DNA of 64,000 bases, taken from positions 83,913-147,912 of the forward strand of contig JANQND010000002.1 in assembly GCA_028279765.1 (NCBI GenBank), in the 5' to 3' direction. A program made the translations under genes and the position numbers. The notes below the pieces were generated by a model. The model did no database searches. It saw only the letters and a list, made by a program, of their open reading frames with translations, and was not told the origin of the DNA. The stretch comes from Candidatus Nanoarchaeia archaeon (lineage in GTDB: Archaea; Nanobdellota; Nanobdellia; Woesearchaeales; WJIZ01). Shown in pieces: positions 1 through 7,585 of the stretch (position 1 is the stretch's first letter; each line of letters starts with the position of its first letter).

Positions 1-1
1 T

Positions 2-775
2 GGGCAGGAGCCTCCTAAGAGGGCTGCAGAGGCATTGAAGAAATGCAATACGGCGGTAATTCTCACTTCCAAATCTATTTCTCATACGAAAGCAAGAAGG
101 GATGCAACGGCAAAAGGAGTCAGAATAGGCTCAATGCCTGGAATAACCGAATCCATTATCCGAAGAAGTATCGATATTGATTACCCCCAGCTCAAAGAAG
201 ATACGAAAAAGGTTGCCCTGGCAATGAATAAGGCAAAGAAGGTCAAAATAACAACCGCCCTGGGAACGCATATTGAGCTAAGTATCAAAGGAAGAAAGGG
301 CCATGGGCTCTCAGCCGGAATATTCACCAAAAAAGGGAAATGGGGAAATTTACCGGAGGGAGAAGCATTTATTGCACCATTAGAAGGAACTGCTCAGGGG
401 CATTTTGTTGTTGACGGGTCCATTGCAGGAATAGGAAAGGTAAGTCATCCTATTATTTTCTTTGTTGATAGCGGAAATGTAGTAAGAATTACAAATGGAA
501 AGAAACCAACGCAGATTGAGCAAATGATCAGCAAGGTTGGTGACAAAGCAAGGAATATTGCAGAGTTGGGTATAGGGCTCAACAGGAAAGCAAAAGTAAC
601 CGGAACTGTTCTTGAGGATGAGAAGGCGTATGGCACCTGCCATATTGCCATGGGCAATAATATCGGATTTGGTGGGAAAGTAGATGTGCCATTCCATATT
701 GATTGTGTTATTAAGAAGCCCTCTATTTGGTTTGATGGTACCCTGGTAATGAAAAAAGGGAAATTACTATTGTAG
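2..775 (+). CDS. M29-family aminopeptidase, C-terminal part (5' end outside window)
   Basis: A metal-dependent exopeptidase that removes N-terminal residues from peptides in the cytoplasm. The frame is open to base 2, and upstream codons read GQEPPKRAAEAL, so the TTG at 35 is not the true start and the gene is cut by the window edge. Counting from that TTG, the M29 metal ligands are recognisable: E110 in LPEGEAF, E177 in AELGIG, H203 in CHIAMG, and H221/D223 in FHID. The C-terminus is complete. PAN follows 40 nt downstream with its own promoter, so this gene ends its own unit. A peptidase next to the proteasomal ATPase fits a protein-turnover neighbourhood. The family is confident; substrate preference is not predictable. 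Confidence 0.88.
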   Translation, partial: GQEPPKRAAEALKKCNTAVILTSKSISHTKARRDATAKGVRIGSMPGITESIIRRSIDIDYPQLKEDTKKVALAMNKAKKVKITTALGTHIELSIKGRKGHGLSAGIFTKKGKWGNLPEGEAFIAPLEGTAQGHFVVDGSIAGIGKVSHPIIFFVDSGNVVRITNGKKPTQIEQMISKVGDKARNIAELGIGLNRKAKVTGTVLEDEKAYGTCHIAMGNNIGFGGKVDVPFHIDCVIKKPSIWFDGTLVMKKGKLLL

Positions 776-778
776 ACC

Positions 779-793
779 CAAATATATATAAAG
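779..793 (+). promoter_or_regulatory. TATA-box promoter of PAN
   Basis: The A+T run CAAATATATATAAAG lies 23-37 nt before the PAN start codon at 816. This is the spacing expected for an archaeal TATA box driving a leaderless or near-leaderless mRNA. No Shine-Dalgarno sequence precedes the ATG. Confidence 0.6.
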
Positions 794-815
794 TTCAAGT
801 TATCTCCTCGTATCA

Positions 816-1958
816 ATGACTAGCAAAGAGAAAAACATTATCGACTCTGTCATTTACAGTTACACTTCTGATTCTAGTGTTCTCGAAGAAGAGAACAAAA
901 TGCTTAAAGAGACGCTTAACAAGATGAAGGATGAGCTCGATAGGCTCAAGCAGCCTCCGTTAATGGTGTGCGAAGTTCTTGACCTTATAAATAACAATGC
1001 AGTGATACGAATTCCAAATGGTAATCAGTTTTATGTTACCTATGATCATCAACTGAAGCTGACCGTAGGAGAGAGTGTATTATGTGATCAGAAAAATCTC
1101 AACATTGTCAAAAAGATTGATACATCAAAAAAATTCAATGTAGAGAAATTTGTCATTGTTGAAAAGCCTACCATCAAATGGGAATCTGTAGGTGGTCTGC
1201 AGCATCAGGAAAATGAGATCAAAGAAGTAATAGAGCTTCCGTTGAAAAAGCCCGAGCTGTTCAGGAAAATTGGAATTACTCCGCCTAAAGGACTCCTGTT
1301 ATACGGGCCGCCAGGAACCGGAAAGACCTTGCTTGCAAAAGCAGTTGCTGCATCATCAAATTCTACGTTTATTGAAGTAGTCGGGTCCGAGCTGGTACAG
1401 AAGTTTATTGGGGAAGGGGCAAAGCTGGTAAAAGAGATATTTGAACTTGCCAGAAAAAAAGCGCCAACTATCATTTTCATCGACGAAATCGATTCTCTTG
1501 CAGCACGAAGGGTTGAAGTAGGTACTTCAGGAGAGCGGGAAGCAAACAGAACTTTTATGCAACTTCTTGCTGAAATTGATGGATTCAAATCATTGGATGA
1601 TGTAAAAATCATTGGGGCAACCAACAGAAAAGATATTCTTGATCCTGCCATTATTCGTCCGGGAAGACTTGATAGGTTAATCGAAGTGCCTACACCAAAC
1701 AAAGAAGGAAGGAAAGAGATCTTCAGGATTCATTCGCAAACAATGTGCTTATGTAAGGATGTTGATGTGGAAAACCTTATCAACCAAATGGATGATTTCT
1801 CCGGAGCAGAGATCAAAGCTGCCTGCACTGAGGCTGGGTATTTTGCCATAAGAGAAAGCCGTACAGAAATAGTTAAGAAAGATTTTCTCAACGCTATTGC
1901 AAAAGTTCGAAAAGAAGAAGAATTAAACAAAGGAGATTACCTGCGTATGTTTGGTTAG
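816..1958 (+). CDS. pan: Proteasome-activating nucleotidase PAN (Rpt-like AAA ATPase)
   Basis: A hexameric AAA unfoldase that feeds substrates into the 20S proteasome. The 380 residues show an N-terminal coiled coil (about 20-46), an OB domain (about 47-105) and a full AAA module. That module has Walker A GPPGTGKT at 164-171, pore loop KFIGEG at 196-201, Walker B IIFIDEID at 219-226 and arginine finger RPGRLDR near 281-287. Length is slightly short for PAN (usually 390-430). The last three residues are M-F-G rather than the usual hydrophobic-Tyr-X tail that opens the proteasome gate, so docking may differ. No proteasome subunit genes lie in the window. Expression appears to come from the TATA box just upstream. 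Confidence 0.95.
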   Translation: MTSKEKNIIDSVIYSYTSDSSVLEEENKMLKETLNKMKDELDRLKQPPLMVCEVLDLINNNAVIRIPNGNQFYVTYDHQLKLTVGESVLCDQKNLNIVKKIDTSKKFNVEKFVIVEKPTIKWESVGGLQHQENEIKEVIELPLKKPELFRKIGITPPKGLLLYGPPGTGKTLLAKAVAASSNSTFIEVVGSELVQKFIGEGAKLVKEIFELARKKAPTIIFIDEIDSLAARRVEVGTSGEREANRTFMQLLAEIDGFKSLDDVKIIGATNRKDILDPAIIRPGRLDRLIEVPTPNKEGRKEIFRIHSQTMCLCKDVDVENLINQMDDFSGAEIKAACTEAGYFAIRESRTEIVKKDFLNAIAKVRKEEELNKGDYLRMFG

Positions 1959-1959
1959 A

Positions 1960-2187
1960 ATGGACTATGTACTTCTCCTTGGATCAGCAGGGTTAGTCAT
2001 TCTTCTCATTGCTTTTATTATTGAGCACCTGCACCGGAAAAAAAGCCGTTTTTATTTTAATGTCCTCAATGCTATTGGGTCATTTATGCTTGGAGTATAT
2101 GCTATCTACAACAATGCAATTATCTTCGTTATCCTGGAATTTATCTGGGTTGGGCTTTCTATATTTTATTTGATTAGGAAAGAGTAA
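1960..2187 (+). CDS. Small three-helix membrane protein (CBU_0592-like)
   Basis: A 75-residue integral membrane protein with about three hydrophobic segments (residues 2-22, 32-50 and 52-70) separated by a basic HRKKSR loop. The pattern resembles the short CBU_0592-like family, whose role is not established. I chose the ATG at 1960 over the upstream TTG at 1951 because the TTG lies inside the end of PAN and the hydrophobic segment begins right after the ATG. The gene starts one base after the PAN stop, so it is probably co-transcribed with PAN. Its function is unknown, and a link to the proteasome is only suggested by position. Confidence 0.7.
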   Translation: MDYVLLLGSAGLVILLIAFIIEHLHRKKSRFYFNVLNAIGSFMLGVYAIYNNAIIFVILEFIWVGLSIFYLIRKE

Positions 2188-2203
2188 TCAACTTTCATCC
2201 AAA

Positions 2204-2212
2204 CCTTTATAA
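2204..2212 (+). promoter_or_regulatory. TATA box in a 203-bp gap without a protein gene
   Basis: CCTTTATAA occurs in the gap between convergent protein genes (2188-2390). No open frame of useful size follows. It predicts transcription starting near 2235, upstream of the candidate C/D-box RNA at 2260-2323, so it supports a non-coding transcript there. Confidence 0.4.
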
Positions 2213-2259
2213 CTCATTCTGCAACTTAATACGTAGAAGAACTATCTTCAGAAGTGCAT

Positions 2260-2323
2260 CAATGCAAGGATGAAGTGAACACCATCGCTGACAATAGCGG
2301 AAGGAAGTAACTGCTGAGCATTG
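2260..2323 (+). ncRNA. Candidate C/D-box guide sRNA
   Basis: A 64-nt element with the layout of archaeal methylation-guide RNAs. A perfect terminal stem CAATGC/GCATTG (2260-2265 with 2318-2323) encloses a near-consensus C box AGGATGA (2267-2273; consensus RUGAUGA) and a D box CTGA (2314-2317) that abuts the stem. An internal CTGA at 2288-2291 can be the D' box, leaving a 14-nt guide segment (2274-2287). The C' box is degenerate. A TATA box lies about 50 nt upstream. The C box differs from consensus at one position and I could not match the guides to rRNA, so confidence is moderate. Confidence 0.42.
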
Positions 2324-2390
2324 CACAAATTCTTTAAGCAAAAGATATAAGAGAACAAGAAAGAAGAGAGAACAGCAGAGAAGCTTTCTA

Positions 2391-3026
2391 TCATTTAATT
2401 TGATCTAAGGAATCAACAACCAAATCTGCCTGTTCAAGTTTTCTGCGTATAGAATTACCATTCTTAACCGCAATAACATACATGCCTGCAGCTTTTGCTG
2501 CCTTGATTCCGGCATCAGAATCCTCAAAAACAAGACAGCAAACCGGATCAATCCCCAATTTATCTGCCGTAAGCAAAAACGGCTCAGGGTGAGGCTTATG
2601 CTTTTCTACATCATCACAGCTAACAATATGGTCAAACAAATCTACAATAGAAAGATTGGACAAAATAGTTTGAATCTGCTGCCTAGTGCTTCCTGAACAG
2701 ATCACCAAAGGAAGATGTGAAAATCGTTTGAATATATTCTCTGCTCCTGGCAAAAGTTCATTAACCTCGGAAACAATACGATCATATTCAGCATTATGGT
2801 GCTTGAGAAGTTCTGCAGCGCTAACAGTAAGTCCATATTTCTCTATAATCATTTTATATGATGTTAAATCATGAACACCATAAAACAAAGTAAGGTCTTC
2901 AGGCGTAACATCGATACCACAATATGTTTTCATAACGTCTGAAAAAACCTTTATGGCGTATTTCTCTGTATCAACGAGTGTACCATCTAAGTCAAAGATA
3001 ACTGCCTGTATGTTCTTAGGTATCAT
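2391..3026 (-). CDS. HAD-superfamily phosphatase/phosphomutase (beta-PGM-like)
   Basis: A 211-residue HAD hydrolase likely to dephosphorylate or isomerise a small phosphorylated metabolite. Motif I FDLDGTLVDT (residues 11-20) carries nucleophile D12 and acid D14. A helical cap follows. Motif II is ICSGST, motif III lysine lies in KPHPEPF, and motif IV is FEDSDAGIKAA. This is the subfamily of beta-phosphoglucomutases and phosphoglycolate phosphatases. The gene overlaps the upstream aminotransferase-cupin gene by 4 nt, so the two are translationally coupled and probably act on one pathway, perhaps an amino-alcohol phosphate. The substrate is unknown. Confidence 0.85.
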   Translation of the reverse strand: MIPKNIQAVIFDLDGTLVDTEKYAIKVFSDVMKTYCGIDVTPEDLTLFYGVHDLTSYKMIIEKYGLTVSAAELLKHHNAEYDRIVSEVNELLPGAENIFKRFSHLPLVICSGSTRQQIQTILSNLSIVDLFDHIVSCDDVEKHKPHPEPFLLTADKLGIDPVCCLVFEDSDAGIKAAKAAGMYVIAVKNGNSIRRKLEQADLVVDSLDQIK

Positions 3027-4414
3027 TCTTCTGGATTATACTCTCCTTGTGGTTTTTCTGGCCCGTAAGGAAAACGTAATGGAATAAATCGAGCAAACTT
3101 ATGAGGAAGAGCTTCAATATAGTGCTCATCTCCCGGATGAATAGTAATCCAGTCACCAGACTTTACGTTAAATCGTCGACCGTTAAGCTCAAAGATAGCA
3201 TCAGAGTGAAATTCAAAAAGTTCATCTTGGTCTAGGTGAGTATGGGTTGGAAGAAACTTACCGGGAGGAATAATTACACGGTGAACTCCCATGAGCAGTC
3301 TTGACTTCTTGCATGATATTTCCTTTCGATGGACCATATATCCTGCTTCTCTCTTTCCAAGATAAGTTTCCGCATCCGTGTTTTCAATTCTAAGCTCATA
3401 GAGCCACGAGACAGAATCAAACGTGTCGATAATTCTATCCATCTCATCAGGCTTGCACATAGATACCTTGACAAAACCAGAAAGTTTTTCCCAGTAATCT
3501 CTCAAATTTCGAACCAAGATATTCTGATCAGCAAAATATTCAGTAAGAGTGCTAATGTGCTCCTTTGGGACTCTAACAATACAAGCCATATGATCAGTAT
3601 TCATTACTTGGTATCCTGAAAGTTTGTTAATGCGTTCAGTAAATCTTTCTTTTTCAACTCTAATTTGTCTTACGTTTTCTTTATAATGTTCTTTGCTCTC
3701 AAGTGCAGCAATGGCAATCTTTTGTGCCATATTATTAAAACCAAGATATTTTTCAAAAAAATTCATCTTGCTTAGAACATTTGCACCACAAAGAGCGTAT
3801 GAGATACGAAGGCCGGCAAGACCATAAAATTTTGATAACCCTCGCGCGATTAGCAAGTTTGGATACGTTCTTGCAAGCATTCCGACATCAAGTTCATAAT
3901 CACGAAATCCTTCATGTGCTTGGTCTAAAATGACAAGCGTTTGTGATGGCGCCTTACGTAAAATAAGCTCAATTGTTTTTTGAGGTGTTGAAAAACCAAG
4001 AGGGGATTCAGGGTCAATTAAAACTAAAACTTTAGGTTTCTTCTTAAGCTTAGCAAGAAGGTCTTTTATATCGTAGCAAAATGAGTTTCCTTCTCTTTTA
4101 AATGTGAACGTATCAACAGTTAATTCTCGTTTTTTCGATATTTTTTGATAATAAGGATAACCCAGCTCGGGAATCAAAACTCGATCATTCTTATTTAGAG
4201 CAGATTCAAAGACGCGATGAATAATTCCAATAATACCTTGCTCCAAAAAGATTTGAGATTTTGATACACCATACAGCTCAGACAACTTCTCAAGGAGTTT
4301 AGGATCTCTGTCATACCTATTCATAAGCCCCAGATCTAGCTCACGTACTGTTTCAACCACCTTGGGTGAAGGTGCAAAATTTAACTCGTCACTTCCTGCA
4401 TGTATCTTTTTCAT
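3023..4414 (-). CDS. PLP aminotransferase (HisC/CobD-like) fused to a C-terminal cupin
   Basis: A 463-residue two-domain protein. Residues 1-350 are a fold-type I PLP enzyme with Schiff-base lysine K195 in GLSKFYGLAGLR, cofactor aspartate D164 in LDQAHEGF and the substrate-binding Arg region around R202. The usual NPNNPTG turn is replaced by DPESPLG at 134-140. Residues 372-455 form a cupin with metal ligands H392, H394, E399 and H432. HisC/CobD relatives act on phosphorylated amino acids or amino alcohols, which suits the coupled HAD phosphatase. The cupin could be catalytic or sensory. Across the upstream gap lies a divergently transcribed regulator and an operator array. The exact reaction is unknown. 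Confidence 0.8.
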   Translation of the reverse strand: MKKIHAGSDELNFAPSPKVVETVRELDLGLMNRYDRDPKLLEKLSELYGVSKSQIFLEQGIIGIIHRVFESALNKNDRVLIPELGYPYYQKISKKRELTVDTFTFKREGNSFCYDIKDLLAKLKKKPKVLVLIDPESPLGFSTPQKTIELILRKAPSQTLVILDQAHEGFRDYELDVGMLARTYPNLLIARGLSKFYGLAGLRISYALCGANVLSKMNFFEKYLGFNNMAQKIAIAALESKEHYKENVRQIRVEKERFTERINKLSGYQVMNTDHMACIVRVPKEHISTLTEYFADQNILVRNLRDYWEKLSGFVKVSMCKPDEMDRIIDTFDSVSWLYELRIENTDAETYLGKREAGYMVHRKEISCKKSRLLMGVHRVIIPPGKFLPTHTHLDQDELFEFHSDAIFELNGRRFNVKSGDWITIHPGDEHYIEALPHKFARFIPLRFPYGPEKPQGEYNPEE

Positions 4415-4466
4415 TACTATTAGGTAGTGTCATTTAGTATATTAAAATGAGGTACAATGAAAATTA

Positions 4467-4608
4467 AACTTGTAGTTCAATTTAACAAATTATTAAACTA
4501 AAAGTTAAGCTATATTAAACTAAAGGTTTAGAAAAAAGTTAAGTAGAACTTTCAGTTTAATTCATAGATGCGAAAAGTTTAATAGTAGGAGAAATTATAC
4601 TAAAAGTT
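4467..4608. promoter_or_regulatory. Six-site operator array with motif AACT-N3-AGTT
   Basis: The 196-bp divergent gap between the aminotransferase-cupin gene and the regulator holds a palindrome repeated at fixed phase. Sites are 4467-4477, 4496-4506, 4518-4528 (right arm GGTT), 4547-4557, 4569-4579 (right arm only) and 4598-4608 (left arm TACT). Centres are 4472, 4501, 4523, 4552, 4574 and 4603, so spacings alternate 29, 22, 29, 22, 29 bp. The last site ends two bases before the regulator start codon. Such an array would allow cooperative binding of dimers, most simply the adjacent regulator repressing itself and the minus-strand operon. Confidence 0.75.
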
Positions 4609-4610
4609 CA

Positions 4611-5477
4611 ATGGCAATAGATGTTACCGTACCTCATTTAGGAAGCAAAAAAATGACGGCTAGGGATCTCGTTATCAGCACCCTAATGTACGAGCACCCG
4701 TTAAATCTTGCCAAAATTACGAATAGTATAAAGAAAAAGCATTCTGCTCCTGTTACATTTCAAGGTGTCAGGAAAGCCGTTACTCAACTAGTAGATCAAG
4801 GGGTACTCGAAAAAAACGACAAACAGTATGCAATTTCAAAAGACTGGATTATGTCCCTGAGAAACGTCGTAGAGCAACTTCAAAACTCCTATTTCTCAGA
4901 AAGCTCAGGTGTCACAAATGTTGAATCATTAGGTGACGATATAAAGATCTACACTTTTGACAATCTCATTGATCTAGACAAGTTCTGGAATGTAGTTGTG
5001 GGAAAATGGTTTGAAGATGACTCCGCTGACAAAAGTAAGAAAAATTATTTGCAGTTGTCAGGACATGTGTGGTATGTGCTAGGTCAACTGCAAGAAGAAA
5101 CAGCAATAGTTGAAAAAATGCGTGCGCACAATATTGATTTCTACATTGTTGCTCCACAAGACACGTTCCTTGACAACTGGTGTAAAATCTACTATGAAAA
5201 ACTAGGCTGCAAATTCGCTATAGCAAAAGAAAAAGAAAATCCAGCAAGATATTTCTCCATTTACAAAGACTTAATCATTCAAACAACGTATCCTGATGAC
5301 CTCGTAGCAGATATAGAAAAGATCTATCAGCAAACAAAAAGCTTCGAAACATTTGACAATGCAGCATTAATCAAGATCCTACGAGGAAAAACTGAAGTGA
5401 AAGTAACGGTCATGAGAAACCCACTAGTTACTGAGCAGCTTGGCAAATTTATTCTCTCGCATTTTACTCAATCTTAG
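4611..5477 (+). CDS. Winged-helix transcriptional regulator with C-terminal sensor-like domain
   Basis: A 288-residue protein. The N-terminal 90 residues look like a winged helix: a helix, then the segment TFQGVRKAVTQLVDQGVL as recognition helix and wing, then KQYAIS as final strand. The remaining 190 residues are mixed alpha/beta and contain TYPDDL and KVTVMRN; I cannot assign them to a known effector domain. The ATG lies at the end of the operator array, and the nearest purine run (AGGAG, 4586-4590) is too far to be a normal ribosome site, so a leaderless start is likely. It faces the aminotransferase-cupin operon and probably regulates it and itself. Its 3' end overlaps the convergent Trm5-like gene by 14 nt. 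Confidence 0.7.
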   Translation: MAIDVTVPHLGSKKMTARDLVISTLMYEHPLNLAKITNSIKKKHSAPVTFQGVRKAVTQLVDQGVLEKNDKQYAISKDWIMSLRNVVEQLQNSYFSESSGVTNVESLGDDIKIYTFDNLIDLDKFWNVVVGKWFEDDSADKSKKNYLQLSGHVWYVLGQLQEETAIVEKMRAHNIDFYIVAPQDTFLDNWCKIYYEKLGCKFAIAKEKENPARYFSIYKDLIIQTTYPDDLVADIEKIYQQTKSFETFDNAALIKILRGKTEVKVTVMRNPLVTEQLGKFILSHFTQS

Positions 5478-6300
5478 CATCAACACAGACCCGATATTTT
5501 CCCGGTCCAAATTGTCCACAAGGAAACAAACCGATAATATTTACTTTTCGCTCATTTCTTTTGCAGGCAGTAATAACTTTTTCCTTGCTCTGCTCAAAAT
5601 CCGTCTCATCCATAAAATCATAGAAATGCAGTATTCCGCCTCTTTTCTGTTTAGACAGAGCAATATCTAAAAAATCCTCAGCCGATTTAGGAAGCGGCAT
5701 CAGGATTCGATCAAACTTTTTTCTAATGGTAGGCAGCAGCGATGCGGCATCTCCATTAAATAACTCAACATTCTGTACCTTATTCAAAGAAAGATTTTCT
5801 AATGCATAGTGATGTGCCTTCGGATTAATTTCAATACCATAGATTTTCTTTGCTGAAGTATTCTTAGCCAAATTGATAGGATATACTCCGCACCCGGAAA
5901 ACATCACTAATACTTCTTCTCCTTTTTTCACTAATGCATTGATGCGCTCTCGCTCATGCCCTAAGCGGGCAGAGAAGTACACATCCTGCACATGTAGTTT
6001 TACCCGGATACCATTCTCTTTGTGAATAGTCTCCTTTCTTCGCTCTCCTGCCATAATGCGAAGAGTAGGCGTACGATATTTCCCTCCATACATCGCAGTT
6101 TTCTTGCACACCACCTTTACATTCTTAAAAGAAGAAAGAATGAGTTCACCAATCTTTTTCTCTTTCTTTTCAAGCAAGTCAGGAAAATCAGAAAAGATCA
6201 GAATATCTCCCACTACGTCAAAGGATGTCGGCATAACTTCTAACTCTTTCTTGGTAAGCTCTTTTTTAAGGAGATCTTTGAGCTTGGATGGTTTTGGCAT
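5464..6300 (-). CDS. Trm5/Taw-type tRNA methyltransferase
   Basis: A class I SAM methyltransferase of the archaeal Trm5/TYW2 group, which modifies G37 next to the tRNA anticodon or builds wyosine derivatives. The 278 residues show an N-terminal D1-like segment (FDVVGDILIF), the KYRTPTLR and HKENG signatures, then DVYFSARLGHERERI and the SAM-binding loop MFSGCGVYPINLAK near 160. Where many Trm5 enzymes have NLPK this one has MPLPKSAEDFL, so I leave open whether it makes m1G37 or acts as a Taw2-like transferase. It is a single gene with its promoter in the short gap to the LivK-like gene, and it converges on the winged-helix regulator. Confidence 0.85.
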   Translation of the reverse strand: MPKPSKLKDLLKKELTKKELEVMPTSFDVVGDILIFSDFPDLLEKKEKKIGELILSSFKNVKVVCKKTAMYGGKYRTPTLRIMAGERRKETIHKENGIRVKLHVQDVYFSARLGHERERINALVKKGEEVLVMFSGCGVYPINLAKNTSAKKIYGIEINPKAHHYALENLSLNKVQNVELFNGDAASLLPTIRKKFDRILMPLPKSAEDFLDIALSKQKRGGILHFYDFMDETDFEQSKEKVITACKRNERKVNIIGLFPCGQFGPGKYRVCVDAKIE

Positions 6301-6330
6301 AAGGGGAGAATAAAAAAATTCTATATAAAC

Positions 6331-7473
6331 TTATTCATAGAATGAAAACTCTCCTCCCTCAATTCTCATTAGGTTAAGGGGCTTGTCAACATCTCCATTC
6401 TTATCAATAGCAGTGATACCCCCTACTCCTTGATATCCCTTTACTTGATACAAATATTCTTTGATAGAATCAGCATCATGTCCATTTGATTGAATCGCAA
6501 GAGAAATAAGATAGACAGCATCATAGGCATTTGCACTTGCCCACAAAATTGCAGGTTTCGAGCCATAAGCCGAAACATGCTTTCCGACAAAAGAGCTAAT
6601 AAGAGGATACGATTCATCAAGACCAGGGCTAACAAAATAGGAACCATCAATTGCATTTCCAGCTGTCTCAACAACTTCTTCAGTTCCGAAATTATCGCTT
6701 CCAATGATTGGTTTGGCAAGACCCAATTCTTTAGCCTGTCTGGCAATTATTCCTCCTTCTCTTCCATATGATATGACAATCAAAGCATCAGGGTTCATAG
6801 CCTTAATCTTAGTGAGAATTCCTTTAAAGTCTGTAGTATCTGGATTATACGCTTCTTGAAGTAATACCTCTCCTCCTTTTCTTGAAAAGCTCCTAGTAAA
6901 CGCGGTTGATAAAGTATTCCCATAATCATTATTGACGTAAATTACTGCGGCAAAATTAAGGTCGAGTTTGTCTTGTATTACCTCACCTAAGTATTCTCCT
7001 TGATAGCCGTTAGATACAGAATTTCGGAAAACGTAATCTCCTGCTTCTGAAATTGCAGTTGCAGTAGCAACAGGTGAAAAAAGAATAACTTTGTCTTGCT
7101 GGGAAAGAGGTGCAACAGCAAGGACTGTTCCTGAGCATAGGGGTCCAATAATTGCTTCGACGTTCTTGGTTGTGACTAGTTTATTGTAGGCAAGGATAGT
7201 GTTAGCTTCATCACATTGGTCATCTTCATAATGAATTACGAGTTTCTCTCCATTTATGCCTCCTTTTGCATTAATTTCAGCAGCAGCAAGTTCTACTCCC
7301 ACTCTCATAGACTCTCCCCAGTTAGATAATTCTCCTGAAAGAGGTGCAATAAAACCCAACGCGATAGGCTCTTCCCTAATAACTTGGCCCGTAGTAGCAG
7401 GGTATAAATACACAAAAGAAAAAGCGATTACGAGCAGTACAGCAATAGATAAAAATGCAATTTGTTTCTTCAT
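6331..7473 (-). CDS. LivK-like periplasmic-binding protein (type I fold), membrane-anchored
   Basis: An extracellular solute-binding protein of the branched-chain amino acid/amide class (380 aa). Residues 5-25 are a hydrophobic anchor or signal. The mature part opens with IALGFIAPLSGELSNWGE and continues with AAAEINAKGGINGEKL and the hinge motif GPLCSGTVLAVAP, all typical of LivJ/LivK and related receptors. There is no lipobox cysteine, so the N-terminal helix may remain as anchor. A GGAGG ribosome site lies just before the ATG. No permease or ATPase genes are adjacent, which is unusual for an ABC receptor. A two-module Lrp regulator is transcribed divergently and may sense the same ligand. 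Confidence 0.88.
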   Translation of the reverse strand: MKKQIAFLSIAVLLVIAFSFVYLYPATTGQVIREEPIALGFIAPLSGELSNWGESMRVGVELAAAEINAKGGINGEKLVIHYEDDQCDEANTILAYNKLVTTKNVEAIIGPLCSGTVLAVAPLSQQDKVILFSPVATATAISEAGDYVFRNSVSNGYQGEYLGEVIQDKLDLNFAAVIYVNNDYGNTLSTAFTRSFSRKGGEVLLQEAYNPDTTDFKGILTKIKAMNPDALIVISYGREGGIIARQAKELGLAKPIIGSDNFGTEEVVETAGNAIDGSYFVSPGLDESYPLISSFVGKHVSAYGSKPAILWASANAYDAVYLISLAIQSNGHDADSIKEYLYQVKGYQGVGGITAIDKNGDVDKPLNLMRIEGGEFSFYE

Positions 7474-7535
7474 AATGATCCTCCAACTAAAAGGAAAGAA
7501 TCAAAATAAGATATATCAAAATTATTCAAAAAAAA

Positions 7536-7560
7536 TTTTATAAAAAGAAATATTTATATG
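7536..7560. promoter_or_regulatory. Back-to-back promoters of LivK-like gene and Lrp regulator
   Basis: The 112-bp divergent gap holds two TATA boxes. One is in TTTTATAAAAAG (7536-7547, read on the minus strand for the binding protein, giving a short leader). The other is in ATATTTATATG (7550-7560), about 26-36 nt before the Lrp start and so probably giving a leaderless mRNA. They nearly touch, so a regulator bound here could control both. Confidence 0.5.
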
Positions 7561-7585
7561 TATATATTGAGTTTTATCAAATACT

